DNA of 64,000 bases from Riptortus pedestris (GCA_019009955.1 CM032231.1:111844501-111908500); one strand, 5' to 3'; shown: positions 33,203-45,584, numbered from the stretch's first letter. The notes: generated from the sequence alone by a model not told the origin. Made by a program: numbers and translations.

Positions 33203-36200
33203 ATGCCTAGAGGACGACTTGCGAACATCGGCCGCCGCACAAGACATGCAAGCCAGCAACAAGTGTATTCACAGAACTTAAGCGAAGAAAGACAAAATAT
33301 AATAAGAGAAAATGCCCGATTGAGACAACGCGTGAGCACACGAAGATCATTGGCATCATACAATCGCTTGGCATTCCAATATGATCCCACTGCGAACTAC
33401 AGTGATGATGAAAATTTAGATATTGGACCAATGACGACTATATGCCGATATTGCAATGCGTTAAAGTTCAAAAGAGAAACGGCTGGATTGTGCTGCGCAA
33501 GTGGAAAAGTCAAACTGGATCCATTACTTACACCACCACAGCCACTGAAACCATTGTTCGATGGAAGTGATCCCGATTCCAGCCATTTTCTTCAACACAT
33601 CCTTGAATACAATAACTGCTTTCGCATGACTTCCTTTGGAGCTAATATCATTCGAGAAGGCGGCTTCATGCCGACTTGCAAGGTAAAAGATACAACACAC
33701 ATAACCAATCACTCACACCAACACAATGAATTGCAACACATAACAACTACATATACACCATCACACGATCAGAAGTTACACCGTATTCTTAACAAATGAT
33801 TGTTTGCAATTACAGATACAAGGACAAATATATCATTTGCATGGCTCAATGGTGCCAACACCAGAAGAACCGCATCAATTTCTGCAAATATATTTCATTT
33901 CGTCGATGGTGGATCAGCTGAATGTGCGGTGCAATATACAGGGAACACAACAGTTAAAGAGACGAATTATTGAACAGTTGCAAGCATGTTTTCACGCTAA
34001 TAATGCTGTGGTTAATATGTTCAAAACAGCATTGGAACGAATGCCATCGGATACGCACAAATTTGTCATAAGAGCAGATTGTACCCCAACAGGTGAACAT
34101 GTGCGAAGATTCAATGCACCCACCGTTAATGATGTTGCTGCAATTATTGTTGGCGATCCAACTAAATCGCGAGACATTGTCGTTCAGCGAAGAAGCAATA
34201 TCATGCATCGTGTAAACGAGACACATCGTTTGTACGATGCGTTACAATATCCAATCATTTATTGGCAAGGGCAAGACGGATACGACATCACGTTGAAGAT
34301 GGTCGATCCAATTACAGGTACAATATTCACACACTAATTATTGCTATTATTGGTTTCCATTAACAATTCAATTAATTTTGCATTTTCAGGCGTATCAACG
34401 AATAAAAATCTAAGCGCAATGAATTACTATGCGTATCGTATGATGATTCGTACACATGAGGAGAATGTCATTCTGAAGTGCCGTCGGCTATTCCAGCAAT
34501 TCGCTGTCGACATGTATGTCAAAGTCGAGACCGAACGTTTAGCGTTTATCCGATTCAATCAGGCAAAGCTACGATCTGAGGACTATATACACTTGCGTGA
34601 TGCTATTCATTCAGATGGTGATGTTCAGAATATTGGACGTCTGACGATTCTCCCATCATCTTATATCGGAAGCCCACGCCACATGCACGAATACGCTCAA
34701 GACGCTATGACGTACGTGCGAAATTATGGAACTCCGGATTTATTTATTACGTTCACATGCAATCCGAAGTGGACGGAAATTGAACGTGAGTTGGAACCGG
34801 GCCAAAAACCGCAAGATCGCCATGACATAATCGCCAGAGTATTTCAGCAAAAACTCAAGGTTATGATGGATGTGCTTACTAAGTATCGAGTTTTTTGGTT
34901 ACACACGTTGTTATATGTACTCGGTGGAATGGCAGAAGCGTGGACTACCGCATGCTCATATCCTAATTTGGTTGCTGAACAAATTACATTCAAATGAAGT
35001 GGATGACGTCATATCAGCTGAAATTCTGATCCAGTCCACTGATCCACATCTACACGACATTTGTGAAACGCAGATGGGCATTCCACCAATCTAGCACGAA
35101 CATGTGCATTAAATCCATTATCACCTTGGCATGGCTGATGGAAAGTTGCACAAAACGATATCCGCGACCGTTAGTTGCTGAAACAGTCACAGGGAACGAT
35201 GGATATCCAGTTTTATCGTCGGCGTTCAAAAGTAAGATAATGGTCGAACTATCAAAGTTAAAGTTCAAAATCAAGAGATATGAGATCCGGAAATGAAATT
35301 CATTGTATCCATGATTGCCCCGCTGCTGTCACGAATTATCGAAACACATGCGACGTTGAGAGTTATGTCATTTCTCGGCCAAATCCAATCAAATAATTTG
35401 TGCAAGTACGTCACAAAAAGGCAGCGACATGGCTGTGTTTGGTATTTGCGTCGGAAAATGCGAATGACGAAATCAGCAACTATCCAAATGGGCAGATACG
35501 TCAGTACTAATGAAGCACTGAGGCGATTATTTTCATTTCAAATTCATGAAAGATATCCCACAGTTGTACATTTAGCAGTGCATTTGGAAAATTGCCAAAG
35601 AGTTTACTTCACTGAGGCTAATTCTGCACAACGAGCTTGAGAGACCACCATCGACAACATTGACTAAGCTTCTTTGCAATGTGTGAAGCAGATCCAATCG
35701 CATCGACGCTGATGTACGTTGAAATGCCCAAGTATTGCACTTGGAATCAATCAACAAAGAAATTCCACACGTCGCAAAACAAGGAACCCCAGTTCCAGAT
35801 TGGCACACAGGTGTTTTTTCCAACTGATGCACTAGGTCCGCATGTATACTGTCCATCCTAGAAATGAGAAATGTTTTTATTTGCGACTGCTGTTGGTAAA
35901 TGTACGTGGACCAAAATCAATGCGCATTTGAAAACTGTGAATTGCCACCAATGCCAAACCTATCGAGAATCATGTCAAGACTATTGGGTTTTGCTGGAGA
36001 ACTATTCTCATTGGGATTTAACACTTGCGGGATCTTCAGTTGTTTCATCAAATGCGTACAAATTACGAACACTGTTCGCAATTATCATCACCACATGTTT
36101 GCCTTCACAACCAATTCATTTATGGAACAAATACAAAAGACGACATAAGTGAAGATATCTTGCATCGCTTGCGCATTCAAACGATTAATCCTGACATCCA

Positions 36201-37772
36201 AATAACCGATTGAAATCTACAATGAAGGATTGATTCTTATTGAGGTATCGATTCTTGACTATTGCAAACAAGCTACTGATGGAAGTAGGGAAAGAATGCG
36301 TCCAAATCGATCGATGCACGATGCACTCAACCAAGAATTAAATCGAGAGCTGCAATACAAATGTTGATACATTGCAGGAATTCGTTCGAAATAATGTGCC
36401 GTTGCTGAATGAACAGCAAAAACAAGTATACGAAACATTAATGCAAGCGGTGGACAATAATACTGGTGGTCTATTCTTCCTGGACGCACCTGGAGGAACA
36501 GGGAAAACATTTGTCATTTCATTGATTTTGGCCACTATTCGATCAAGATGTGACATAGCTTTGGCGTTAGCATCATCTGGAATTGCGAAGACTCTTCTAG
36601 ATGGCGGTCGTACTGCACATTCTGCTCTTAAGTTGCCACTCAATTTAAACACAATTGATACTCCAACATGCAATATTTCCCAATCCAGTGCAATGGGAAA
36701 ATTGTTGATGCAATGCAAGCTCATTGTTTGGGATGAGTGCACAATGGCACATAAGAAATCACTTGAAGCACTTAACTTCACACTGAAGGATCTTCGGCGA
36801 AATAACAACATCTTTGGAGGGGTTAGGATTTTGTTGGCAGGCGATTTCAGGCAGACGTTGCCAGTAATTCCCCGTGGAACGTCTGCAGATGAATTGAATG
36901 CTTGCCTGAAGGCATTACCTTTATGGAATGACGTAAAAACATTATCGCTAACCACTAATATGAGAGTTCAACTTCAAAATGATCAAAGTGCTGCACAATT
37001 TTCCAAACAATTGTTAGCTGTTGGAAATGGAAAAGTCCCAGTTGATGCGACATCTGGATTAATTACTCTTACCAACGACTTTTGCCGATTAGTAGACTCT
37101 GAATTAGCTCTTATTGAAAATGTTTTTCCAAATATTAGTGAGACTTATCAGAATTATGCTTGGTTAAGTCAACGAGCAATTCTTGCCGCAAAGAATAATG
37201 ATGTACACGCACTGAATTTCACCATTCAATCAAAAATTGCTGGCGATTTGGTGACATACAAATCCGTTGATTCCATAACAAATCTCGATAATGTTGTAAA
37301 TTATCCAACGGAGTTTTTGAACTCTCTGGAGTTACCAGGATTTCCACCACATAACTTGCAACTCAAAGTTGGTACAGTTATTACGATATTGCGTAATTTG
37401 AATCCACCGCGACTTTGCAACGGTACTCGACTTTCGGTAAAAAGACTTATGCCGAATTTGATTGAGGCAACCATTATTAACGGAAAGTACGCAGGTGAAA
37501 ATGTATGTATTCCTCGAATACCAATGATTCCGACTGATCTTCCGTTTGACTTCAAACGATTGCAATTTCCAGTTCACCTTGCGTTCGCAATGACAATTAA
37601 CAAGTTGCAAGGCCAATCGGTTAGTGTTTGCAGGATAAATTTAGAAAATCATTGTTTTTCACATGGGCAGTTATACGTTGCGTGTTCACGAGTTGGGAAA
37701 CCATCCGCTTTGTTTGTGTTAACGTCAGACCAAAAAACAAAAAATGTGGTTTACCAAAGAGCACTTCAATGA
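33203..37772 (+). pseudogene. Helitron Rep-helicase gene, copy 2 (frameshifted)
   Basis: Gene model: exon 1 33203-33682 (160 codons); intron 33683-33815; exon 2 33816-34317; intron 34318-34389 (phase 1, ITG/V junction); exon 3 onward. Splice sites AAG/GTAAAAG, TTACAG, GTACAATA and TTTTCAG are present, and removing the introns joins the frames cleanly. The product order is N-terminal region, Rep with FITFTCNPKW and PHAHILIW, Y2 tyrosines, linker, then Pif1-like helicase. Between about 34890 and 36370 several single-base indels break the frame, for example an extra T at the GTTTTTTGG run. This tract is also the noisy one, so these may be assembly errors in an intact transposase. There are no stops in exons 1 and 2, unlike copy 1. 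Confidence 0.85.
36372..37772 (+). CDS. Helitron Pif1-like helicase domain
   Basis: 466 open codons, read from an in-frame TTG as part of the larger fused protein. Walker A is GGTGKT at 41-46, Walker B IVWDEC at 118-123, AGDFRQTLPVIPRG at 156-169. The late motifs NKLQGQSV and GQLYVACSRVGKP lie near the C-terminus. This is the superfamily 1B, Pif1-type 5'-3' helicase that Helitrons fuse behind Rep to unwind the donor strand. The full motif set is present with a natural stop at 37770. It has no independent start: the frame is linked upstream to the Rep part through damaged sequence. Confidence 0.93.
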   Translation: MQEFVRNNVPLLNEQQKQVYETLMQAVDNNTGGLFFLDAPGGTGKTFVISLILATIRSRCDIALALASSGIAKTLLDGGRTAHSALKLPLNLNTIDTPTCNISQSSAMGKLLMQCKLIVWDECTMAHKKSLEALNFTLKDLRRNNNIFGGVRILLAGDFRQTLPVIPRGTSADELNACLKALPLWNDVKTLSLTTNMRVQLQNDQSAAQFSKQLLAVGNGKVPVDATSGLITLTNDFCRLVDSELALIENVFPNISETYQNYAWLSQRAILAAKNNDVHALNFTIQSKIAGDLVTYKSVDSITNLDNVVNYPTEFLNSLELPGFPPHNLQLKVGTVITILRNLNPPRLCNGTRLSVKRLMPNLIEATIINGKYAGENVCIPRIPMIPTDLPFDFKRLQFPVHLAFAMTINKLQGQSVSVCRINLENHCFSHGQLYVACSRVGKPSALFVLTSDQKTKNVVYQRALQ

Positions 37773-37978
37773 AACGGATAATTTGCGGACACGTATAACG
37801 CTTCGATTCAGTATTTACTTTGGATTCACTTTCATTTACTTAGAGAAGTTCAACTAAATAACACTTCATTTTTGTAATCGAAATGAATTCATTACTGTTG
37901 TGAAATGAAATCAAATTTTTCCTTTTCAAATATAAAACAAAAAAAAAATTTGTCAAAAAAAAAACGAAGCCATCTGGA

Positions 37979-38007
37979 GGCGAAACGGAGTTCGCCGGGT
38001 TTGCTAG
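37979..38007 (+). other. Helitron 3' terminal hairpin and CTAG
   Basis: Perfect GGCGAA/TTCGCC stem with ACGGAG loop, then GGTTTG and CTAG. In Helitrons this hairpin signals the end of strand transfer. Confidence 0.9.
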
Positions 38008-38066
<59 letters not shown>

Positions 38067-38349
38067 TAGTAAATAGTTTTCTATAAAATTAATATGTTAT
38101 ATTAAGATATATTTCATTAATGGTTTTTATTTGATAGAATTCAGGTTGGCTGGCCTGTTTGTTAACAATTCAGGCGCTTTCTGTTGTAGAGTTATTAGCT
38201 TCTAACTGAAAGATTTCTCATTACCGTTTGTATTTATTCACTTCATATTCGCGATGGTGTTCCCAATATGCATATTTATTTATTGTAAATCATTGCGTGG
38301 GAAATCTGCTTAGTTTACTCAGCCCCTGCGCGACGGACTTTTTTCCGTT

Positions 38350-39698
38350 AATTTGGATTTCAAAGTAAGTTGTTAGCTAATTACTTGCTTTTTGAGTTCA
38401 AAAAACATTCAGAACTAAAATATCACACCTCAACAAGAATTCATAAAACAAAGAACGCTCGGCTGATATTTCTGTCCCACTTCTTTTGGTTATTGTTTTA
38501 TAGATATACATTTTTTTGCGTGGGAAAAACAAATATTTGAGGAGTTGCTGGTTGAATTCGTTCTTTAATAAGCAGCTGTAAAAGTAATAATTCGTTGAAT
38601 AAACAACTGTTAATCTTGGCTAAGATTAGTGTAGGCGTGGTGCTAATAATGACTGGCCATTAAAGTTGGCGCAACACTGCGAATAAAAGAATATTAAAAG
38701 AGACGGTACGATATGATACCCTGCTCACTCCCCACGCAGTCCATACATCAATTATACTTATAATAACTCGACTAGGCATAGGCCACGCGGCCTGCCTAAT
38801 ACTCTGCCGGCGCCCCGTGATGGATGGCGTATCCCGAATATTGGAAGCCCTGAATAGATATCTGGTTTCTTATCTGGATTTGGGTTTACTCTCTGTATCC
38901 CCTTCGGCGAAATCCTCTGGAATCTGTTGTTATTGCCGTCGTCGACTAGTCGTCAGAGGCACGCGGATAGCTAAAGGAAAGCCGATTTGGACGGAAATCT
39001 AGTAAATGACTCGGGAAGGAGTGAGACATAAGCGGATTGACGGGAAACGACGTCAAAATATCTGGATTATCATAATACTCGCTAAATATAGACGTTCTCT
39101 AACGACGAGCGTCAGTACAGCTTAGAGTTTAAGTCTAATAGTATAATAGAACAAACATAATTGTTTCGGAAAGAGAGAATCACTTTATTGTACAAAGTTA
39201 TATACAGTTTGCGGGGCTGCTCAATCACATTGAGGTGCTGAAGCACACAGCAACTGAAATCAATCCCTAGGACAATACCAATAAATATTGTATTTAGTCA
39301 GATGAATACCTAAAATACTTTAACACGGTCAGCAACCGAAAATGTGTATATTGTTAGTCATAAATTAACAAACTCTATTATTAGAATAACATGATCGGTC
39401 GATCTATAATATCACTGGTCAATGTTAAAGTTAAAATATATGGTGGGAAATAATCCCTAAAGTATCAATACCCCCGACCCAGGTTCATGATACCCTCGAC
39501 CAAGGTTTGGAGAACATCCTTGTTTCTTCCCACCTTGTCAAAAAAAAAAAATAAAAAATTATATTCGTATACCAGAATTAAATATTAATTCAAGGGAGGA
39601 TAAGTCGCCGCTACCTCTCTCAGGTCAATTACATACCCGTATTTTCAAAATATCAGTAACAACTTCAAAATGTACTGGGCCAATCAATAATAATGTAG
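38350..39698. other. Intergenic DNA with GC-balanced island at 38690-39180
   Basis: The island has a 61-codon frame without domains. The rest is AT-rich. Nothing else is recognised. Confidence 0.35.
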
Positions 39699-40299
39699 TT
39701 TTAGCATATTTCCCCTAAGGTGAAATCTGCTATAGAGGTTATATTCATGATGGGATTTTTGGAAAATTTCGTCAAATGTCCATCGATCCTACCTAGGAAA
39801 TGACGAAAATGAGGTCCTTTCAAAATGTTTTACCGTTCTGGCGGCCGCAATTTTTGTCTGATCGTTACCAAACTTGATATTTAAACGTCCTATGTAAAAA
39901 TGAAGTTTCAGTTCCTTAACCACGAAAATTCACCAAAGGGAAGGGGGGCGGGTCAGGGGAAATTTCGTAAATCCTTAATATCTCCGTTGTTATGCATCGG
40001 ATCGAAAAATTGTATAGAATCAATCATATTGCACATGTAATGTTCTATAAATGTAAAGTGCATTTTTCACTACCTTCATTATTAGCCGAGATATTTTCAT
40101 TTTTTTAGTTATTAGGCCATGAGGAAGCTCCTACTCGTGTTGTATTAAAATAAAGCTGTTATATTATGAAGAACTTTATTTGAATCCTAAATACCAAACA
40201 TTGTTGTCGTTGATCTTTTACATTTTGAGGCAAATCCAAATACGTGAGGCACGTGGGAAATCTGCTTAGTTAATGCAGCACCTGCGTGAAGGACTTTTT
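39699..40299 (+). mobile_element. HINE, short form without a TA core
   Basis: Has TTTTAGCATATTTCCCCT, CCATCGATCCTACCTAGG, then TTTTACCGTTCTGGCGG with the (TA)n core missing. It ends GGGAAATCTGCTTAG and GCAGCACCTGCGTGAAGGACTTTTT, with the variant hairpin also seen at 292. Confidence 0.82.
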
Positions 40300-41689
40300 A
40301 AGGTTTATTGCTTTCTAAGAGGACCCTTATAATATCGTCTATCACAGACGTTATATATTCCTAAAGGGTAAATGTAAATTATCGGAAATTATCATAAATG
40401 TTTCGAATGTTCAATTTTCGCATTGAGTAGCTGAGTCACAATAAGACCCCGTGTCCTGCTTCAATTCATTTCAACAATCAATTACATGCAATCACGTGAG
40501 GCACGTGGGAAATCTGCTTAGTTAACGCAGCCAGTGCGCGACGTACTTTTAAAACATTCGCGTTAGTTATAGCCATCTGAATTTTGATGTAAATTTACAG
40601 GATGAATGTTGTTTGAAAAATGTATTCAACCGATTATTAAATATTTTGTTGGTAAATATCACCGTTATATACTATTAGAGAAAGTTACTACAACTAGTCT
40701 CAATAATTATGAAAACCAGAACTTGTTTGTTATAAAATAATGACTCCTGATGTATAAGGTTTCTTCAGGAAATGTAGCTTCAACTTGTAACTTTCCAATG
40801 ATGGAGCAGTGTTTTAGATCAGAATCCTATTTGTGAAAACGGTATCCTTTCACAAATTACTCAAATTAAACCAAGCACATTAACGAAATCCCTTGCTTTT
40901 TATAATAAATAAAGCTCTAAATAATAATTAAAACTTATTACTCAAGCTCCTACCATTATATCTTTAGGAATAATAGCTGAGTAATAAAACTCCCCAACAT
41001 CTGTAATTTCCCTGCAATAAAACCGCATTTAATACCCTTGTAAATTTCAGCGAAAATTGGCTCAAAGCTCCCCCTTAATAATTAGGAACAGTTAAATACC
41101 AAAAACGGTGGCCTTTTGATGCTTATTTAAAGTCCAATAATTAAAAGAGACTTATGCCGGGAGGTAATTGGGGAGGGAGAGATCCTTTTATTTAAGGAAT
41201 AGCAAAGCCGCAGCGAGGTAGGAGAGGCTAGTTAGGAGAGAGAATACTTCTATAATTAATGTTTTGACTGAATCATTGTGGATTATCTCCCATGATGACG
41301 TAGGTGGCTCGATCCCTTTGATCTCTAGTCGCTAATTAGGAAATTTGCCGAGCTGCTCCTAATCGATTCCAACAGGCCGAATTAATAATCGTAGCCTAAT
41401 CCTCTATCTCCTTGCTTCTCGTTATTCAATCCCAGTGTGTTTCTCTTTGGCTATAATCCTCCTAATTGTACTAATTGGAAGAAGACTTCCATCGCCAAAG
41501 AGCTATAAGTCATTGCACAGACATGAACAGCATAATGAACCTCTTTGTCCTGGATTAGTCTTATAATATTTTAAGGTTAATTTATTTACAAAAAGGAGTT
41601 CCTAAGTAAAGAATTACTTCAGAACAGCAAATCAAATTTTCCTTTTACATTTTAATCATATCTATATATAAGCAAAATTATCATTTGTT
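40300..41689. other. Intergenic DNA, HINE tip at 40495-40552 and GC-balanced island at 41080-41570
   Basis: The tip shows GGGAAATCTGCTTAG and GCAGCCAGTGCGCGACGTACTTTT. The island is rich in TAATTA/ATTAAT homeodomain-type words (GCTAATTAGG, GAATTAATAATCG, CTAATTGTACTAATTGG) and has no open frame of note. It is a plausible cis-regulatory element, by inference only. Confidence 0.35.
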
Positions 41690-42285
41690 TTAGCAGATAT
41701 CCCTTAAGGAAAATCAGCAATTGAGGTCGTGCTCAAACGGAATTTTCGAAATTTTACTTGAAATGTTCATCGATCCTACCTAGTAGATGACGAAAATGAG
41801 GTCCGTTCAAAACCAACAGTTCCATTCAAATTGCCTGTTACCGCTCTAGCATCTACATCTCTAGATCGAAATTTTTTGTTTGATCATTGCAAAATTCGAT
41901 GTTTAGTCGTTTTATGTAAAAAGAAAGATCACGTTCGTTAATGGCTGAAATGGGACTAGAGAGAGGGTGGATTTAGAGGGGGAGAATTTTGAAAATTCGA
42001 AATATCTCCGTTACTATACGTAGGATCGAAATATTGTACAGAATCAATCTTATTGCAAATTACATTTACTATAAATATTGTTATAGATATTTTTTCTCTA
42101 TCTTGAATATTAACTGAGATATTTGCATTTTTATTAAATCGACGGCTAACGGACGAGAGTGACTTTCCCCTCAAAAGCTCGTTCGGCCGTTTCCTTGATT
42201 GCTCGCCTCTCGTGAAATTTCTCTATTGTAAACCTTCACGTGGGGAATCTGCTTAGTTTTACGCAGCCCTGCGTGACGGACTTTT
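41690..42285 (+). mobile_element. HINE, short form without a TA core
   Basis: Has the TTTTAGCAGATATCCCTTAA palindrome, CCTAGTAGATGACG, the GGACGAGAGTGACTTTCC-type 3' block, GGGGAATCTGCTTAG, hairpin and GACGGACTTTTT. No long microsatellite. Confidence 0.82.
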
Positions 42286-43092
42286 TGTTTGCAGACTGCA
42301 GCATTAATTTGCAAGATTCACTGACATGTGCAGACAAGTTGGTTAAACAATAGTACCATTCAGGCGAATAAAACCCCTCATTTTCACATAATTGCGAATT
42401 TGGCATTTAGATCATTTTTTTTTTCTTTTCAAATTAACTATATACGGGCTTCTCTCATTAGCCCCAAAAAGTTCTTAACGTGGGTTTTTTTTTAGTATCA
42501 GCAGGTACACAGCCACCATGTCCCCGGTAGCGGTCTGGGGTAATCGTGACATTCCATCAAAGCCCCAGCCGACGAATGTCAATCTGGAATCCCCGAGAAT
42601 TCCTTCTAATTACTCGACTCTATTAAGAGCCCCAGGAACCAATTTAGGAAGCATTTCTGGGCCAATTAGTATTTGGGGTGTTTGTTTATCTTTGATTTAT
42701 TACATTGAAATTCTCGGGGCGTTTTTTAACGTCTTGAAAGAATGGCTGTTGAGCGGATAACATTAATTACTGTTGAGAAGTATAATGCTCCCTGTTTTTT
42801 TTTTTTTTTAAGTAGCGTGCCGTTAAAAGGACCGGCTAGAAAAAATTAGGAAATCAAATTTCTTCATTTTTACTCAATTGAGGTCAAGGATATCTGGTCT
42901 CATGAAGGCATTAAATGATTGCCTACTATGAATGATTGATTTATTGGAGCTTTTGATTGGTTTATTTCATGTTTTCCCTTTGGAAATAACAAAAAAAAAT
43001 GGCTTGAACAATAATTTCAATTATAGATCAACGGTAGAATGTTTAACCTTCATAGTTGAACTCACTAGGGATACGAGAATTATAATCAGAGT
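42286..43092. other. Intergenic DNA with GC-balanced island at 42480-42760
   Basis: An 80-codon frame at 42518 begins in a good Kozak context (GCCACCATGTCC), but the product MSPVAVWGNRDIPSKPQPTN... resembles no domain I know. Treat it as uncertain. Confidence 0.3.
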
Positions 43093-43430
43093 TTCCGTCG
43101 CGCAGGGCCTGCGTAAACTAAGCAGAATTCTTACTCTAGTTAGTCAAGCTACACCCATCTGCTACCAACAGTTCTTCATTTTTCCTGTAATAAGAAGGCA
43201 TGAGACTTGAAGAGAATCCGCTGTTCAAAAGGAAACCCACATTTGTAGGAAAGGGGGGGGGGGTTACAGGTGAATCAAGCTAAAAAATGCAACGATCTTG
43301 GTTAATGTTGCTATTATAGAAAAAATTTATTCTGCAAGAATTGTAGAAAACTGAATTTGCAACAGATTCGTTCTTAATATATTTCGACTCTGCACGTAAT
43401 AACGAACATATTTCATTTTGTTTATTTGAA
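43093..43430 (-). mobile_element. HINE, degenerate
   Basis: Begins with the 3' tip on minus (GCAGGCCCTGCGCGACGG) and contains diverged AAAAATGCAACGATCTTGG and ACGTAATAACGAACATATTTC blocks. The 5' end is lost. Confidence 0.5.
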
Positions 43431-43452
43431 CTCATTCTTAAATCCCAAATTT

Positions 43453-43491
43453 GAAACCTGTAGATAACCCATCCCAATTAGCCGTAGTAGC
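43453..43491 (+). mobile_element. SINE 3' fragment
   Basis: CCTGTAGATAACCCATCC, AATTAGCCGTAGTAGCAAAAA, the tail of the SINE family, ending exactly where the next HINE starts. Confidence 0.65.
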
Positions 43492-44152
43492 AAAAAGTCC
43501 GTCACGCAGGGGCTACGTAAACTAACCAGATTTTCCCCGAGAAGCGTTACAATAGAGAAATCTGCATACTGGTAACATAACACTACCGTGATTAAATACA
43601 AACGGTAATGAGAAATCTTTCAGTTAATTAAAAGAAATTCCCAACTGAAACGGCTTCTGAATTGTAAGAATAATTTATATTTTAATAACTCAAATTTTAG
43701 TAGTCCAAGAACTAAAGAAGGGGGGGCGGATGAATAGAACGTATTTGCATAAATCTCTCAAAGTAACGAAGGTAAAGTAACGTTAGAAACGGCAGGAAAA
43801 GGTTAGACGAAGCTTCCACCTGAGCCGAACAGTTACGGAAACGGTCTATTCCGAACTATACCCGACCACAGACTTCATAAAAATGCATATATCTCGGTTA
43901 ATATTCAAGATAGAGAATAAATGTATATAACAATATTTATAGTAAATGTAATTTGGAATAAGATTGGTACTATACAAATTTTCGATCCGATGCATAATAA
44001 CGGAGATATTTTGAATTTTAGAAAATCCCCCCTCCTTCTAGCCCGATTTCAGCCATTAACGAACTTGATCTGTCTTTTTAGATAAAACGGTTAAATATCG
44101 AGTTTCGTAATGTTCAAACAAAAATTGCGACCGTTAGAGTGTTAACAGACAA

Positions 44153-44235
<83 letters not shown>

Positions 44236-44363
44236 GTTTTGAACGGACCCCATTTTCGACATCTCCTGGCTAGGATCGATGGACATTTGAAGACATTTTT
44301 CGAAAATCGCTACATGATTATGACCTCAATATCTGATTTCCCTTAAGGGAAATCTGCTAAAAG
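43492..44363 (-). mobile_element. HINE, long form with long (TA)n core
   Basis: A complete copy on minus with the 5' palindrome at 44363, TA core 44153-44232, and the 3' hairpin next to the SINE A-run. It sits in the AAAAA of a SINE tail, consistent with T-T insertion. Confidence 0.85.
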
Positions 44364-44454
44364 GGGAGGTTAATAAATAATAAAAATAAATATGAAACCA
44401 ATACATCGTACTCAACTTTAAAATAAGACACTTCACGATGTATTGGCTTATTGA

Positions 44455-44605
44455 TAAAAGTGAAATGAGTAGAAGTGGAGATTTATTCACTCCTGATGAC
44501 TAAAATAATGAAAATATCTCGATTAATGCTACAGTAAAGCTCTGAATAACTTCAGGGAACGAAACTTGCAAGAAAATGATATATATATATATATATATAT
44601 ATATA

Positions 44606-44652
<47 letters not shown>

Positions 44653-44770
44653 CTACTCTACAGGATTCGGCTCATAATAACGGTGTTTTTTTAAATTCTT
44701 GTTTCTCCCTTCCTTGTGGGCCTGATATCAGTGGCAAACAATCTTATTTTAAGTTTCACATGAAAAACAG
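44455..44770 (-). mobile_element. HINE-related degenerate segment with (TA)n
   Basis: Contains ATGAGTAGAAGTGGAGATTT, GAAAATATCTCGATTAATGC, a TA run and GGCTCATAATAACGG in family order. Ends are missing. Confidence 0.45.
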
Positions 44771-45575
44771 ACCGACTGACGGAGAAGCGAATCAAAATAA
44801 TACATACATATATATATATATTTTATTACGAGGGTTTCATTGCTGTTAAATTTAGGTTCAACAAGGAAAATAAGCGAAGAAAAAAGGGCATGTATTTACA
44901 TAAATTACCATATAATAGGGCATTCACTGTCTGCTTACTGCCGTCATTGCTGGGACCTTAATCTATAATTTCATATGGCACATTTAAATATCGTGTTGAG
45001 AATGAAAAAATACTCCCGGCAGAGCATAAAGAGACAGATATTTTTGAACACGGAACTTCCGGTCAAACACAGGTATCTTGAATCGGAACTCAGAGATACT
45101 CATATGAAATTCAAGCGGTATACTCAAACAACTTTTTAATGAAAACTTTAGTCGAGTTAGTGCAATAATTTCGGGATACTAACATAAAAAGAGTAATTCC
45201 GGATGAAACTGAGTTAACGTTTCTATTTGAAAGCGCTCCCTATTTCGGTCCAATTGTTTTCGAAGTGAGTGTGTTTATCGGCCTGTCTGCTGTTGTGTCC
45301 ATGTTTCGCCTCCTTTCTCCGTCTTCTTCTTGTGTTTACCCATTGTGTCTGAACTGCTTCCTGTTGGGCAGAACCACTCCTGTCCACTTTTGTGTACCGA
45401 CGTCTATTAACTTTTTGTTAAGAGCATCCCGACCATGCAGCCATTCCATCAACTTGGTGTATTTGGGAGGTAGATCTTCATAAAATGTACAAATGGGAGA
45501 GGGGAAAAAGAAGAACAGGCATAACAGAACCTATTTGCATATAAGGATCAATAAGAAGGCCAAGTCCTCTACTGT
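44771..45575. other. Unique intergenic DNA
   Basis: A 72-codon frame at 45265 has no domain. No repeat is recognised. Confidence 0.35.
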
Positions 45576-45584
45576 TTCTTAATA

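Larger units (their letters stand above)
32321..38007 (+). mobile_element. Helitron copy 2, complete ends
   Basis: Starts TCTACTATATTTTAAAATAA and ends CTAG at 38004-38007 followed by T, the canonical A|TC...CTAG|T arrangement. A 6-bp hairpin GGCGAA/TTCGCC (37979-37996) lies 7 bp before CTAG, as expected for a Helitron 3' end. The 5.7 kb contain one multi-exon Rep-helicase gene. The 5' part (32321-32900) and 34890-36370 are error-rich; 32900-34890 and 36370-38007 are clean. It differs from copy 1 by a 36-bp block near 33026 and an intron indel, so it is not a plain re-read of copy 1. Confidence 0.88.
27102..38346 (+). mobile_element. HINE split by the Helitron
   Basis: The left part, 27102-27253, has the palindromic 5' end and the start of the TA core. 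The right part, 38008-38346, resumes in the TA core and ends with GGGAAATCTGCTTAGTTTACTC, GCAGCCCCTGCGCGACGGACTTTTTT. Removing 27254-38007 would restore a continuous HINE with one TA core, so the Helitron landed in the microsatellite. Confidence 0.8.

Noticed and set aside
36338..36955. 205-codon antisense frame opposite the helicase
   Set aside because: The plus strand carries a complete set of helicase motifs, so the antisense frame is a shadow.
27254..38007. One 10.7-kb Helitron with a duplicated gene
   Set aside because: The duplicated stretch includes sequence from left of the Helitron, so it is a locus duplication or misjoin, not an internal Helitron duplication.
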